Source of the DNA: Methanoregulaceae archaeon UXB-2016
Lineage (GTDB): Archaea > Halobacteriota > Methanomicrobia > Methanomicrobiales > Methanospirillaceae
NCBI GenBank assembly: GCA_004332335.1
Contig: SISS01000024.1
Location: 1 to 64,000 of the forward strand
Reading direction: 5' to 3'
DNA length: 64,000 bases
The notes below the pieces were generated by a model. That model searched no databases, was not told the DNA's origin, and was given only the letters and a program-made list of their open reading frames with translations. Position 1 is the stretch's first letter, and the number at the start of each line of letters is the position of its first letter. Shown piece after piece: positions 10,293 through 18,224 of the stretch. The translations under genes and the position numbers were made by a program.

Positions 10293-11345
10293 ATGACCCG
10301 CATTGACGGGGTGCTGTCTACCTGGCTCGAGCTGATCGACCGCCTCCCTGTTCCGGCCTACGCGCTCGACATCAAGGGCACGGTTGTCGTCTGGAACATG
10401 CCCCTCTCACGCCTGTCGGGCATCAACGGGGCGGAGGTGATCGGACGAGCCGGAGGCGCTCACGCGGTCCCGTTCATCGGGACGGCGGGCGCGATGATCG
10501 CGGACCTTGTTCTCGATCCGTCCCGCCCGACTCCGGATCATCTCACTGGTCTCGAGGGGAACGGAGATCGCAGGACGGCCAGGCTCTCGGCCCACGCTCT
10601 TAAAGCGGGGCGGAGGGTGACTGTGATGGCCGCTCCGGTCACTGTCGGCGGTGAACGGGTCGGCGTCGTCGAGATCGTGATCGACCCGGAGTCCCTCGAC
10701 CCACGCATCGGAGAATCTCGCGAGATCATCGACCTCCTACTGAGCACCGTCCGCCACGACATCCTGAATGATCTGACGATCGTGCTCGGGTACATCGAGC
10801 TTGCTCGCGATGCGATCCCGGACCCCGCTGCGAATGCGGACCTGAACCGGGCCGTGGCCGCGGCCGACGCGATCCGTGGTCGGATCGAGTTCACACGGGA
10901 GTTCCAGAGGATCGGATCGCGATCACCGGTCGACCGCATACTCGCGGTCCTGGTCCGCGACGCAGCCGACCGAGTCGATCTGGATGGAATACGCCTGGAG
11001 TGCGCGATCCCCGAGCTTCTTGTGCGGGCCGACCCTCTTCTCCCGCGAGTCCTCGAGCACCTCCTCCGACTCTCGTCCTCCTCGGCCCCCCGTCCGACCG
11101 CGATCCGGATAGAGGCCACGGGTACGGATCCCCTGGTTCTCCGGTACGGCGATGACGGCGGTGGCGGGTGCTGGATGCCGCAGGCGGACGGTTCTCCGCC
11201 GCGAGAGCTGGGCCCGATGCTCCTGCTGATGCGGGACGTGCTCGCGCTCGACGAAATCGAACTCCTATTCAGGGACGATCTCCGGTGGCCGATCGAGCTC
11301 CGGATTCCCGGCTCTCTGCTCCGGCCGGTGAAAAAAGAGGGGTAG
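10293..11345 (+). CDS. PAS domain histidine-kinase-like protein with degenerate ATPase domain
   Basis: Sensor protein of 350 residues. Seen: a PAS domain at about 8-130 (LIDRLPVPAYALDIKGTVVVWN), a dimerisation/phosphoacceptor helix with the H-box VRHDILNDLTIVLGYIEL, then a C-terminal region in the position of the HATPase domain. In that region the usual N-box asparagine is not visible (VLEHLLRLSSSS), the G1 box reads DDGGGG instead of DxGxG, and no G2 GxG loop is apparent. It may therefore be a pseudokinase or accept phosphate from another kinase (inference). It is soluble, with no membrane segment. Start ATG 10293. It is divergent from the response regulator and convergent with fdhB, with 2 bases between. 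Confidence 0.8.
   Translation: MTRIDGVLSTWLELIDRLPVPAYALDIKGTVVVWNMPLSRLSGINGAEVIGRAGGAHAVPFIGTAGAMIADLVLDPSRPTPDHLTGLEGNGDRRTARLSAHALKAGRRVTVMAAPVTVGGERVGVVEIVIDPESLDPRIGESREIIDLLLSTVRHDILNDLTIVLGYIELARDAIPDPAANADLNRAVAAADAIRGRIEFTREFQRIGSRSPVDRILAVLVRDAADRVDLDGIRLECAIPELLVRADPLLPRVLEHLLRLSSSSAPRPTAIRIEATGTDPLVLRYGDDGGGGCWMPQADGSPPRELGPMLLLMRDVLALDEIELLFRDDLRWPIELRIPGSLLRPVKKEG
11331..11336 (-). terminator. Oligo-T terminator of fdhAB inside the convergent gene
   Basis: Reading the minus strand, a TTTTTT tract lies 12 bases past the fdhB stop. On the plus strand the same bases are the Lys347-Lys348 codons (AAA AAA) of the kinase-like protein. Archaeal RNA polymerase terminates at oligo-T tracts, so this is the best terminator candidate for fdhAB. 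Confidence 0.5.
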
Positions 11346-11347
11346 GT

Positions 11348-12607
11348 TCAGGCTTTCTCGTTGAGCGGGTTGAAGACGTTCTTGTAGATCTGGTCGTCAC
11401 CCGTGTTCGAGAGGCGCTTGCGCTCGGTCTTCTCCTCGACGAGGGCCAGGACCGGCAGCGACATGTCGACGCCGGGCTTGTGGCCGAAGAGGCGTTCGAG
11501 TTCAACCTGCTGGGCATGCATGAAGAGCGCGTTCGGGATCTCCGACGGGCAGAGCTCCTCGCACTGGCCGCAGTTCACGCACGAGTCCGCGATATGGGAG
11601 AAGCGGATCAGGTGGAACATGAAGCCGGGCGGGACCTGGCCGGGCTTGACCAGGGACGGGTTCTTGGTCGAACAGTCCACGCAGTAGCAGATCGGGCAGG
11701 CCTCGATACACGAGTAGCACTTGATGCAGCGGCTCGTCTCAGTCAGGATCTTCTTGAGGCGCTCGTCGCCCTCGCCGAGGTCGGCGAAGTCGTGCTCGCG
11801 CCACTTGTTGCCGAGCTTGAGCATCGCGCCCTCGATCTTGGCGCGGATCTCGATCCCCTTCGGGTTTGCAGGCTCGGTAGCGATCACGCCGGCAGCGGCC
11901 GCCTTTGTCAGGAGGTCCGCGCCCTTCTGGCTGCAGACCTCGATGAAGGTCGCTTTGCCGGCCATCGGGCCGATGACGCCCCAGTTGCCTGCGGCGATGT
12001 CGGCCCCGCGCGGGACCTTGAGCAGGCACCGGCGGCAGTTCGTGCGGCGGCCGTAGCCCTCCTCCTCGAGTTCGTCGATGGAGATGCCCTTGTGGGTCCC
12101 ATCCTTCATCATGACGATGAACTGGCCCTTGTCAATCTCCTCCTTGACCACGTCGTTCGGGTCGAGCTCGAACTTCTCGGCGATCATCCTGCGCGCCACC
12201 GTGGGTGACACCGAGCCGCCACAGTTGACGCCGATCATGACGATGTTGTCGAGGTTGATCTGGCCGCGCTTGGCCAGCTCGTACATGGCCATCATGTCGC
12301 AGCCCTTGACCGTGATCCCGATCTTCATGTCCTTTGCACCGTCAAGGTACTTCTTGACGAGCTTCGAGACGAGGAGCGTGCCGCAATGGAGCGAGCCCGC
12401 GGTCTTGTCGAGATCCTTCGGGTCCGTGATCAGGATCGGCTGGGCGTCGTAGATGTCCGCGCCCTTCTGGACAGCGAGCACCGCGTCGACCGTCTTGCTC
12501 TCGAGCGCGTACTTGAGGAGGGCCGTGACCGCTCCTCCGCACTCGGCCTTCTGCTGAAGGTCTGCATCCGTGGTCCAGGCGTAGACCATCTCTCCCTTAG
12601 CTGCCAT
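11348..12607 (-). CDS. fdhB: Formate dehydrogenase beta subunit (F420-reducing)
   Basis: Electron-transfer subunit (419 residues) that takes electrons from FdhA through iron-sulfur clusters to coenzyme F420 on FAD. It belongs to the FrhB/FdhB family. Seen: the N-terminal CGGAVTALLKYALE block, an internal CxxCL segment (NCRRCLLKVPRGADI), then two 4Fe-4S motifs, CIKCYSCIEACP and CVNCGQCEELCPSEIP, and a C-terminal tail. The length is typical. It starts 2 bases after the fdhA stop, so the two are cotranscribed and probably translationally coupled. Reduced F420 produced here feeds the methylene- and methenyl-H4MPT steps of methanogenesis. Confidence 0.96.
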   Translation of the reverse strand: MAAKGEMVYAWTTDADLQQKAECGGAVTALLKYALESKTVDAVLAVQKGADIYDAQPILITDPKDLDKTAGSLHCGTLLVSKLVKKYLDGAKDMKIGITVKGCDMMAMYELAKRGQINLDNIVMIGVNCGGSVSPTVARRMIAEKFELDPNDVVKEEIDKGQFIVMMKDGTHKGISIDELEEEGYGRRTNCRRCLLKVPRGADIAAGNWGVIGPMAGKATFIEVCSQKGADLLTKAAAAGVIATEPANPKGIEIRAKIEGAMLKLGNKWREHDFADLGEGDERLKKILTETSRCIKCYSCIEACPICYCVDCSTKNPSLVKPGQVPPGFMFHLIRFSHIADSCVNCGQCEELCPSEIPNALFMHAQQVELERLFGHKPGVDMSLPVLALVEEKTERKRLSNTGDDQIYKNVFNPLNEKA

Positions 12608-12609
12608 GA

Positions 12610-14670
12610 TTAGGCCTCCGCGATCTTCTCAATCCGAACTGCACACGCCTTGAACTCCGGGATGCTGGCGACCGGGTCGAGCGCGTTGTTCGTCAGGACG
12701 TTGGCCGCGCACTCGATGAAGTGGAACGGCATGAAGACAACGCCCTTCTTGATCTCATCGGTCACGCGGGCCGGCACGTTGATCTGACCGCGGCGGGTCA
12801 GGGCCCGGACCATCTCCTTGTCCTTGATACCGAGTGCTTTCGCGTCCGTGGGGTTGATCTCGATCCAGCCCGTGGGCTCCTCGCGCTCGAGCGACTCGGA
12901 GCGGCGGGTCATGGTGCCCGTGTGCCAGTGCCAGAGGCAGCGGCCCGTGGTCAGGATCAGGGGATATTCTGCGTCGGGGACCTCTGCCGGCGGCTTGAAC
13001 TCGATCGGCGTGAAGATGCCGAGGCCGTCGGGGGTCGCGAACTTCTCCTTGTGGAGGATCGGCGTGCCGGGGTGGTCGACGGTCGGGCAGGGCCAGTGGA
13101 GCCCCTCGCTCCCGAGCCGCTCGTAGGTCATGCCGCCGTAGGACGGAGTGACCTTCGAGACCTCGGTAAAGATCTCCTCGGGTGACGTGTAGGGGAACTG
13201 GGCTGCGTAGCCCATCTTCGCTGCGAGCTCGGAGATGATCCGCCAGTCGGGCTTGGCCTGACCGGGGGCGTCCTGGGCCTTGTGCCAGAGCTGTACGCGC
13301 CGCTCGGTGTTGGTCTGGGTCCCGTCCTTCTCGGCAAAGCACGCAGCCGGAAGCACGACGTCGGCGAGGGCCGCGGTCTCGGTCATGAAAATGTCCTGGA
13401 CGACCATGAACTCGAGGTTCTTGAGGCCCTTCTCCACGTGGTGGAGGTCGGGGTCGGAGAGCATCGGGTTCTCGCCCATGATGTAGAGCGCCTTCAGCTT
13501 GCCGGGTTCGTCGGCGAGGACGTTGATCATCTTGGTGACCGTGAGGCCGACCTTGCCCTCGGCGATGTCTTCGATGCCCCAGGCGTCCTGCATCTTCTTG
13601 CGGTTCTCGGGGACGATGACCGCCTGGTAGCCCGAGTAGACGTTGGGCAGCGCGCCCATGTCGCAGGCGCCCTGGACGTTGTTCTGACCGCGGAGAGCGC
13701 AGACGCCCGTGCCCGGACGACCGAGGTTGCCGGTCAGCATCTGGAGGTTCGCGACCGACTTGACGTTGTCCACGCCGGTCGTGTGCTGGGTGATACCCAT
13801 CGAGTAGAGGATGTTCGCCGCCTTCGCCTTCCCAAAGAGGTCGGCTGCCTGGGCGATCTGCTCGGCCGGGATGCCTGTGATCTTCGAGACGTTCTCAAGC
13901 GAGTAGTCGTCCTTCATCACGACCTCCTTGAGCTTCTCGAAGTCCTTGGTCCGCTTCTCGACGAACTCCTTGTCGTAGAGGTCGTTCTTGATGATGTACT
14001 GCATCATCCCGTTGAGGAGCGCGACGTCCGTGCCCGAGTCGAAGGGCATGTAGATGTCGGCGAGCTTCGCCGTCGGGGTGAACCGCGGGTCGGCTGCGAT
14101 GATCTTGGCACCCTTCTTCTTGGCCTGCATGATCCGCCGGCCGATCAGGGGGTGCTGCTCGACCGTGTTGGAGCCGATAACGAAGATGACCTCTGCGTCG
14201 GCGATGTCCTTGATCGACTGGGTCATCGCACCGGAGCCGAAGGCGCCGGCGAGGCCGACCACGGTCGAGGCGTGGCAGAGGCGGGCGCAGTGGTCCACGT
14301 TCGGGGTCTTCATGACCGCGCGTGCGAACTTCTGCATCAGGTAGTTCTCTTCGTTTGAGACACGGGCCGACGAGAGCGCCATGCTCTCCTCTCCCTGATA
14401 CTGCTTGAACTTCTGAGCGATCAGGTCGTATGCCTCATCCCAGCTCGCCTCGACGAACTTGCCGTCCTTCTTGATCAGCGGAGTCGTGAGCCGGTCTTCG
14501 GCGTTGATAAACTCCCAGGCATAGTTGCCCTTGGGGCAGAGCTTGCCCTCGTTGACCGGGTTCCGGTGCCAGGGTTGGACACCGACGACCTTGCCGTCTT
14601 TGACGACCAGGTTGAACCCGCATCCTGTGCCGCAATACGGGCACGTGGTGGGTACGTAATTCATCTCCAT
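12610..14670 (-). CDS. fdhA: Formate dehydrogenase alpha subunit (molybdopterin, cysteine type)
   Basis: Catalytic subunit (686 residues) oxidising formate to CO2 at a Mo/W bis-pterin site. Seen: the N-terminal 4Fe-4S ligands CPYCGTGC (Cys10, 13, 17) and KLCPKGN. The metal-ligand residue that is selenocysteine in some enzymes is cysteine here ([10 protein letters not shown]), so no SECIS is needed. Pterin-binding blocks follow ([34 protein letters not shown]), then [18 protein letters not shown] and the C-terminal [20 protein letters not shown] 14670 has GAGG 7 bases upstream and [12 protein letters not shown] follows; an upstream in-frame ATG at 14733 lacks this support. It is first in an fdhAB operon. 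No fdhC transporter is seen in the window. Confidence 0.97.
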   Translation of the reverse strand: MEMNYVPTTCPYCGTGCGFNLVVKDGKVVGVQPWHRNPVNEGKLCPKGNYAWEFINAEDRLTTPLIKKDGKFVEASWDEAYDLIAQKFKQYQGEESMALSSARVSNEENYLMQKFARAVMKTPNVDHCARLCHASTVVGLAGAFGSGAMTQSIKDIADAEVIFVIGSNTVEQHPLIGRRIMQAKKKGAKIIAADPRFTPTAKLADIYMPFDSGTDVALLNGMMQYIIKNDLYDKEFVEKRTKDFEKLKEVVMKDDYSLENVSKITGIPAEQIAQAADLFGKAKAANILYSMGITQHTTGVDNVKSVANLQMLTGNLGRPGTGVCALRGQNNVQGACDMGALPNVYSGYQAVIVPENRKKMQDAWGIEDIAEGKVGLTVTKMINVLADEPGKLKALYIMGENPMLSDPDLHHVEKGLKNLEFMVVQDIFMTETAALADVVLPAACFAEKDGTQTNTERRVQLWHKAQDAPGQAKPDWRIISELAAKMGYAAQFPYTSPEEIFTEVSKVTPSYGGMTYERLGSEGLHWPCPTVDHPGTPILHKEKFATPDGLGIFTPIEFKPPAEVPDAEYPLILTTGRCLWHWHTGTMTRRSESLEREEPTGWIEINPTDAKALGIKDKEMVRALTRRGQINVPARVTDEIKKGVVFMPFHFIECAANVLTNNALDPVASIPEFKACAVRIEKIAEA

Positions 14671-14706
14671 AGAGAGTCCTCGGACAGAAGATCCTCTGAA
14701 AGTTAA

Positions 14707-14715
14707 CCTATTTAA
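14707..14715 (-). promoter_or_regulatory. TATA box of fdhAB
   Basis: TTAAATAGG on the minus strand, 37-45 bases before the fdhA ATG. This predicts a leader of roughly 15 bases, which would contain the GAGG ribosome-binding site. The motif sits among three GGTTAA repeats (TTAACC on the plus strand at 14703, 14712 and 14726). Confidence 0.5.
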
Positions 14716-14736
14716 CCATACTGATTTAACCATGAA

Positions 14737-14764
14737 TTATCGGAAATTATCGGTGGGTTATCGG
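14737..14764. repeat. Three TTATCGG repeats in helical phase between fdhA and the 14839 gene
   Basis: TTATCGG occurs at 14737-14743, 14747-14753 and 14758-14764, start-to-start distances of 10 and 11 bases. The copies therefore lie on the same face of the helix, as expected for a cooperative regulator site. The array is 20-50 bases upstream of the fdhA TATA box and just upstream of the TATA box of the divergent gene. The regulator is unknown. Confidence 0.55.
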
Positions 14765-14790
14765 CACTCTTAGAGGGTCCGGCGCTGTCA

Positions 14791-14800
14791 ATATTTATAT
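14791..14800 (+). promoter_or_regulatory. TATA box of the zinc-ribbon/HTH gene
   Basis: ATATTTATAT followed by AGG, 39-48 bases before ATG 14839. It predicts a transcript start near 14821 and a leader of about 18 bases that begins with AGGAG. Confidence 0.55.
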
Positions 14801-14838
14801 AGGTCGACACATCCACGCTCAGGAGCGCAGAGATCAGT

Positions 14839-15465
14839 ATGACACGCCCGATTCCGATTGCACCGATGATGGTCGATATGGTCCGGGCAGGGATCAGCGC
14901 TCAGGACGGCACGGTCTACACCTTCCTCGACCACTGTCCGGACTGCGGCCGGAACGTCAGGCCGTACGACTTCCGGACGAAGCGCTTTGCAAAGCTCGTC
15001 GACGGCCAGGACGTACGCGAGGTCCGGGTCCGGGTCAAGCGTTTCCGCTGTGCCGGGTGTGGTCGACTCTGCTACGCCGAGTCGCCGTTCTATCCTGAAA
15101 CTCGCCACGGCGCTCCGATCGTCGAACTGGCCGCAGCTCTCTCCGAGCGAATGCCACCCGGTCAGGTCGCGAAGACCCTCGCGCGGCTCGGGATTCTGCT
15201 GGATCGTGCCACGATCCGCGGGTACGCCCGCCTCCCCCTGCCGCCGATAACGACACTGCACCTCTTCGGCCTGCCGATACCTGTCTCGGTCCTCCGGCTA
15301 TCATGTGGTGCCGGCGCCTCGATGCTCTCGGCCTTCGGCCATCCGGGCCTGTTCCGCGGTTCAGGATCGGGAGCGTCGGTCGAGCAGCGGCAGCAGGGGC
15401 AGGAAGAGCACCACGAAAAAGAACGGAAAGCCGAGCAGGAAGAGGACGGCGCTCACCCCGAGTGA
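14839..15465 (+). CDS. Zinc-ribbon plus helix-turn-helix protein (ISL3-transposase-like N-terminus), possible regulator
   Basis: Protein of 208 residues. Seen: a zinc ribbon with CPDCGR and CAGCGR knuckles (about residues 33-76) followed by an HTH-like segment (MPPGQVAKTLARLGILLDRATIRGYARL, about 104-131). This order is that of the N-terminal DNA-binding part of ISL3-family transposases, but no DDE catalytic domain or inverted repeats are present, so it is not an intact transposase. The last 35 codons, very rich in Glu/Gln/Lys, run antisense through the 47-codon gene at 15361-15504; the conserved part probably ends near residue 165. It is divergent from fdhA across the TTATCGG array, which makes it a candidate fdh regulator (inference). 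No close family name is recognised. Confidence 0.7.
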   Translation: MTRPIPIAPMMVDMVRAGISAQDGTVYTFLDHCPDCGRNVRPYDFRTKRFAKLVDGQDVREVRVRVKRFRCAGCGRLCYAESPFYPETRHGAPIVELAAALSERMPPGQVAKTLARLGILLDRATIRGYARLPLPPITTLHLFGLPIPVSVLRLSCGAGASMLSAFGHPGLFRGSGSGASVEQRQQGQEEHHEKERKAEQEEDGAHPE

Positions 15466-15504
15466 GGCCCCAAGCAGGGCCAGTGCCAGGGTCCAGCGGT
15501 TCAT
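15361..15504 (-). CDS. 47-residue membrane peptide, coupled to mfnF
   Basis: A very small gene: MNRWTLALALLGASLG begins a peptide whose residues 5-41 are almost wholly hydrophobic (two short or one bent membrane segment with FLLGFPFFFVVLFLPLL) and which ends in the basic tail DRRSRS. The ATG overlaps the mfnF stop as ATGA, so translation is probably coupled to mfnD-mfnF. The function is unknown. It overlaps the 3' end of the plus-strand gene at 14839 by 105 bases. Codon use and the hydrophobic pattern favour a real gene, but the length makes this uncertain. Confidence 0.6.
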   Translation of the reverse strand: MNRWTLALALLGASLGVSAVLFLLGFPFFFVVLFLPLLPLLDRRSRS

Positions 15505-16427
15505 GGATGCATCCCTTCGAGCGTGAGCTGGCGCACGGCGTGGGCGGGCAAGGCATCGGCCAGCGGGCCCAGGCTGGCCGAGAGATCCTCTGCCCCGAGT
15601 ATCGGGGCGAAGATCGGGGCGCCGATCCCGGCGACCACGACCCTCTGGCATCCGCTTCGCCGAACGGCCGCTCCGACCGCGTCCACGACCTCGTCGCACT
15701 GGACCGTCCAGACCTGGCGTGCGATCGAGAGGACCGTCTTCTCACCGAGCTCCTCCAGGTCGGCGCAGACGATCCGCGCGAGCCGGCGGAGGGCCCCTTC
15801 ATAGGTTGCAGGGCCTCTGTCGGGGGGCTCCGAGGTGTAGTCCCCGGCACGGATGTGGCCGAGCAGCAGGTGAACATCGCCCGACTGCGCGAAATGTTCG
15901 GATGCAACGGGGGTCGGCCACCCGTCGATATCGACGGTGCGAACAATCGCCGGGACGGTCGTCCTGAGCATCCCCGTATACAGCAGGTACCCTCGCTGAA
16001 GCCGAGCGAGGTCGGTCAGGCCCAGAAGCCCTTCAAGGTCCTCGAGCGGGACGATGTCGGCCGTGGTCGAGCCGATGTCGAGAAGGACTGCGTCGGAGTA
16101 CGCCCGCCGGAGCCAGGTCGCGGAGGCGAGCCAGTTCGCGGCGGCCAGCGCCGGCGTGGGGCCGGTATGGAATTGCCCGTCGGTCCCAAAGAAACGGGCC
16201 GCCGGAAAGACGGACCGTACCTGGTCGACGATGAACCGGATCCCCTCGTGCTTCGAGGCAAAGCAGTCGGCGAGCTCGCCCGACATCACGATTGCGGCCT
16301 CTTCCGCCGCATACGGCCTGAGCAGGTCCGCGATCGGTGCCCCGGTCCAGAGTGGGCAGTAGTGGATCGTGCTCCGGGTATCGTCCACGACCTTCAGGTT
16401 CGCTCCGCCCACGTCGATCCCGATCAC
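15501..16427 (-). CDS. mfnF: Methanofuran biosynthesis protein MfnF (ASKHA/hydantoinase-like)
   Basis: Predicted enzyme that joins the furan moiety to gamma-glutamyltyramine in methanofuran synthesis (the established role of MfnF). It has 308 residues with an actin/Hsp70-like ATPase fold: phosphate-1 motif MIGIDVGGANLKVV at the N-terminus and a second loop LLDIGSTTADIVPL. It is often annotated as hydantoinase/oxoprolinase-like. Assignment rests on the fold plus its place directly after the MfnD-type ATP-grasp gene, with which it overlaps by 4 bases (ATGA). A further ATGA joins it to the 47-residue membrane peptide. Start ATG 16427. Confidence 0.82.
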   Translation of the reverse strand: MIGIDVGGANLKVVDDTRSTIHYCPLWTGAPIADLLRPYAAEEAAIVMSGELADCFASKHEGIRFIVDQVRSVFPAARFFGTDGQFHTGPTPALAAANWLASATWLRRAYSDAVLLDIGSTTADIVPLEDLEGLLGLTDLARLQRGYLLYTGMLRTTVPAIVRTVDIDGWPTPVASEHFAQSGDVHLLLGHIRAGDYTSEPPDRGPATYEGALRRLARIVCADLEELGEKTVLSIARQVWTVQCDEVVDAVGAAVRRSGCQRVVVAGIGAPIFAPILGAEDLSASLGPLADALPAHAVRQLTLEGMHP

Positions 16428-17314
16428 AGGCGGGTCACCACGCCATCGGTCCCGTAACGGACGCGGCCTGTGAGGTGGACCTCCTGTGGTCCCTGTCCCT
16501 TCGAGGCGCGGACCAGGACGTCTGCGATCTCCTCCTGCATGACCGCGGCGATCCCGACGACCGAGGTCGTGACCCGGGGGTTGACGTCGACCACGTACGG
16601 CCGATCCCCGAGCACGAGATCGACCCCGACGTACCCCTGGCAGCCCAGCACCTCAACCGCCTTCCGGGCCACCTCGAGGCATTCGTCTCTGCGAGGGTGC
16701 TCGATGGGGCTCTCGCCGCCCCGATAGTGGAAACGTCCGTCACCGTCGATCTCGATCTCCTGTCGGTTCAGTGTGAGGACGAGCGGCCTGTCACCGGACC
16801 AGTACTCGCAAACATCGCCGACGACCCGACTTCCCACGAGCGAGACCGAGAGGTGCTCGCCCTCGATATACGCCTGCCCGAACTCATCCTTGCCGGCCGG
16901 CCCGTCCGAGAGCCGGACCCCGAGCGCCCCGTATCCCCGGATCGGTTTGATCACACGCCGACCATCGGTCTGCTCGGCCGGGACCGACAGATCGTGGCCG
17001 GCGAGGATGGCGGCCGAACGCTGCTTGTTCGCGGCCACAGCCACGTTCATCGCACCGCAGCCGATATTGTGACAGACCTCTTCGAGGGCCAGCGTGAACC
17101 TGGTCAGCAGGTGGTCGGGCGCGATCACGAGCCCGACATCGCAGCCGGGAGCGAGCCGGCGAATCTCCGCCTCCAGATCGGGTGAGCCGGGCAGGACGAC
17201 CTCGTACCCGCATGCCTCGAAGCTCGTCTTCAGCACATCCCGCATCGCGGCCCCCTCGGCCGCAACACCGGAGTCTTCCGCAAGGGACGCGTACTCGGCA
17301 AGGAACGCCTTCAT
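16424..17314 (-). CDS. mfnD: Tyramine-L-glutamate ligase MfnD (ATP-grasp)
   Basis: ATP-grasp ligase (296 residues) that makes gamma-glutamyltyramine, an early methanofuran intermediate. Seen: the N-terminal preATP-grasp part (MKAFLAEYASL), the ATP-binding core with VIKPIRGYGALGVRL, the acidic metal site in GCQGYVGVDLVLGD and YVVDVNPRVTTS near the C-terminus. The start could be ATG 17335, but MKAFLAEYA matches the family better, so 17314 is used; neither has a strong Shine-Dalgarno. It is first in mfnD-mfnF-membrane peptide and divergent from surE. Confidence 0.83.
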   Translation of the reverse strand: MKAFLAEYASLAEDSGVAAEGAAMRDVLKTSFEACGYEVVLPGSPDLEAEIRRLAPGCDVGLVIAPDHLLTRFTLALEEVCHNIGCGAMNVAVAANKQRSAAILAGHDLSVPAEQTDGRRVIKPIRGYGALGVRLSDGPAGKDEFGQAYIEGEHLSVSLVGSRVVGDVCEYWSGDRPLVLTLNRQEIEIDGDGRFHYRGGESPIEHPRRDECLEVARKAVEVLGCQGYVGVDLVLGDRPYVVDVNPRVTTSVVGIAAVMQEEIADVLVRASKGQGPQEVHLTGRVRYGTDGVVTRL

Positions 17315-17401
17315 GCAGCATCCGTGCACGGTCATCGTAGATGAACCCCACGCTCGCGCCCGGCGATCCCTTTTTGCCGTTCCCGTTCCACCACTAGTGC
17401 G

Positions 17402-18184
17402 ATGAGGCCCCGCGTCCTATTGACGAATGATGACGGCGTCAACTCGGTCGGACTCTGGGCTGCGTACGAGGCGCTCGCCCCGATCGCCGAGGTGACCGTG
17501 GTCGCGCCGGCGACCCAGCAGTCGGCCGTCGGTCGTTCGATCTCGATCTTCGAGCCGCTCAGGGTGGACGCGATCGTCCATAACGGGGTGGAGGCGCACG
17601 CGGTCGCCGGCAAGCCGACCGATGCGGTGATTATCGGACTCTTTGCGCTCAAACTCGAACCGGACCTGATCGTCTCCGGGATCAACATCGGCGAGAACCT
17701 CTCGTTCGAATCGGTCATGACCTCGGGGACGGTCGGGGCCGCGCTCGAGGGCGCGAACCAGGGCGTCCCCGGGATCGCCTTCTCCCTCCAGGTCGAGGAC
17801 CAGGGAGACAAGTTCGGCGACCCGCGCCGGAGGTCCCAGTCGTTCGCCGAGGCCGGGCGCGTGGTACGGGACTGCTGCGAACGGATCTTCTCGGAGGGAT
17901 ATCCGGCAGGCGCTCATGTGATCAACGTCAACGTCCCGGCCCGGTGCACTGGGGGGTATGAGATCACGAGGCTGGCACCCAAGCTCTTCGCGACCGGGGT
18001 CGAACGGCGGCTCGATCCGCGTGGCAGGCCCTACTACTGGATCGACGGCCCGATCGTGGACGAGGCCGAACCCGGGACCGATGTCCGTGCAATCCGGGAG
18101 GGGCGGATCTCGGTCACCCCGCTCACCCTCGACTGCACGGCACCTGGGGCCGCGGAAGCCCTCGCCACTCTCTTTCGATGCTGA
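17402..18184 (+). CDS. surE: 5'/3'-nucleotidase SurE
   Basis: Metal-dependent nucleoside monophosphate phosphatase, 260 residues, cytosolic. Seen: N-terminal LLTNDDG with metal ligands Asp10/Asp11, Ser41 in APATQQSAVG, and SGINIGEN with the metal-binding Asn, followed by the TSGTVGAALEG loop. The length and order of motifs are normal for archaeal SurE. ATG 17402 starts the conserved N-terminus directly. It is followed 40 bases later by rpiA on the same strand. The role is nucleotide salvage or housecleaning. Confidence 0.96.
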   Translation: MRPRVLLTNDDGVNSVGLWAAYEALAPIAEVTVVAPATQQSAVGRSISIFEPLRVDAIVHNGVEAHAVAGKPTDAVIIGLFALKLEPDLIVSGINIGENLSFESVMTSGTVGAALEGANQGVPGIAFSLQVEDQGDKFGDPRRRSQSFAEAGRVVRDCCERIFSEGYPAGAHVINVNVPARCTGGYEITRLAPKLFATGVERRLDPRGRPYYWIDGPIVDEAEPGTDVRAIREGRISVTPLTLDCTAPGAAEALATLFRC

Positions 18185-18224
18185 CCGAGAGAGGCTTATC
18201 CCTTGCCGGGGCAAACCTTCGTAC

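Noticed and set aside
14239-14330. Possible selenocysteine site in FdhA
   Set aside because: The metal-ligand position is encoded as cysteine (DHCARLCH), and there is no in-frame TGA, so no recoding is needed.
14839-15465. ISL3-family insertion sequence
   Set aside because: Only the N-terminal zinc ribbon/HTH portion is present; there is no DDE domain, no terminal inverted repeats and no target duplication.
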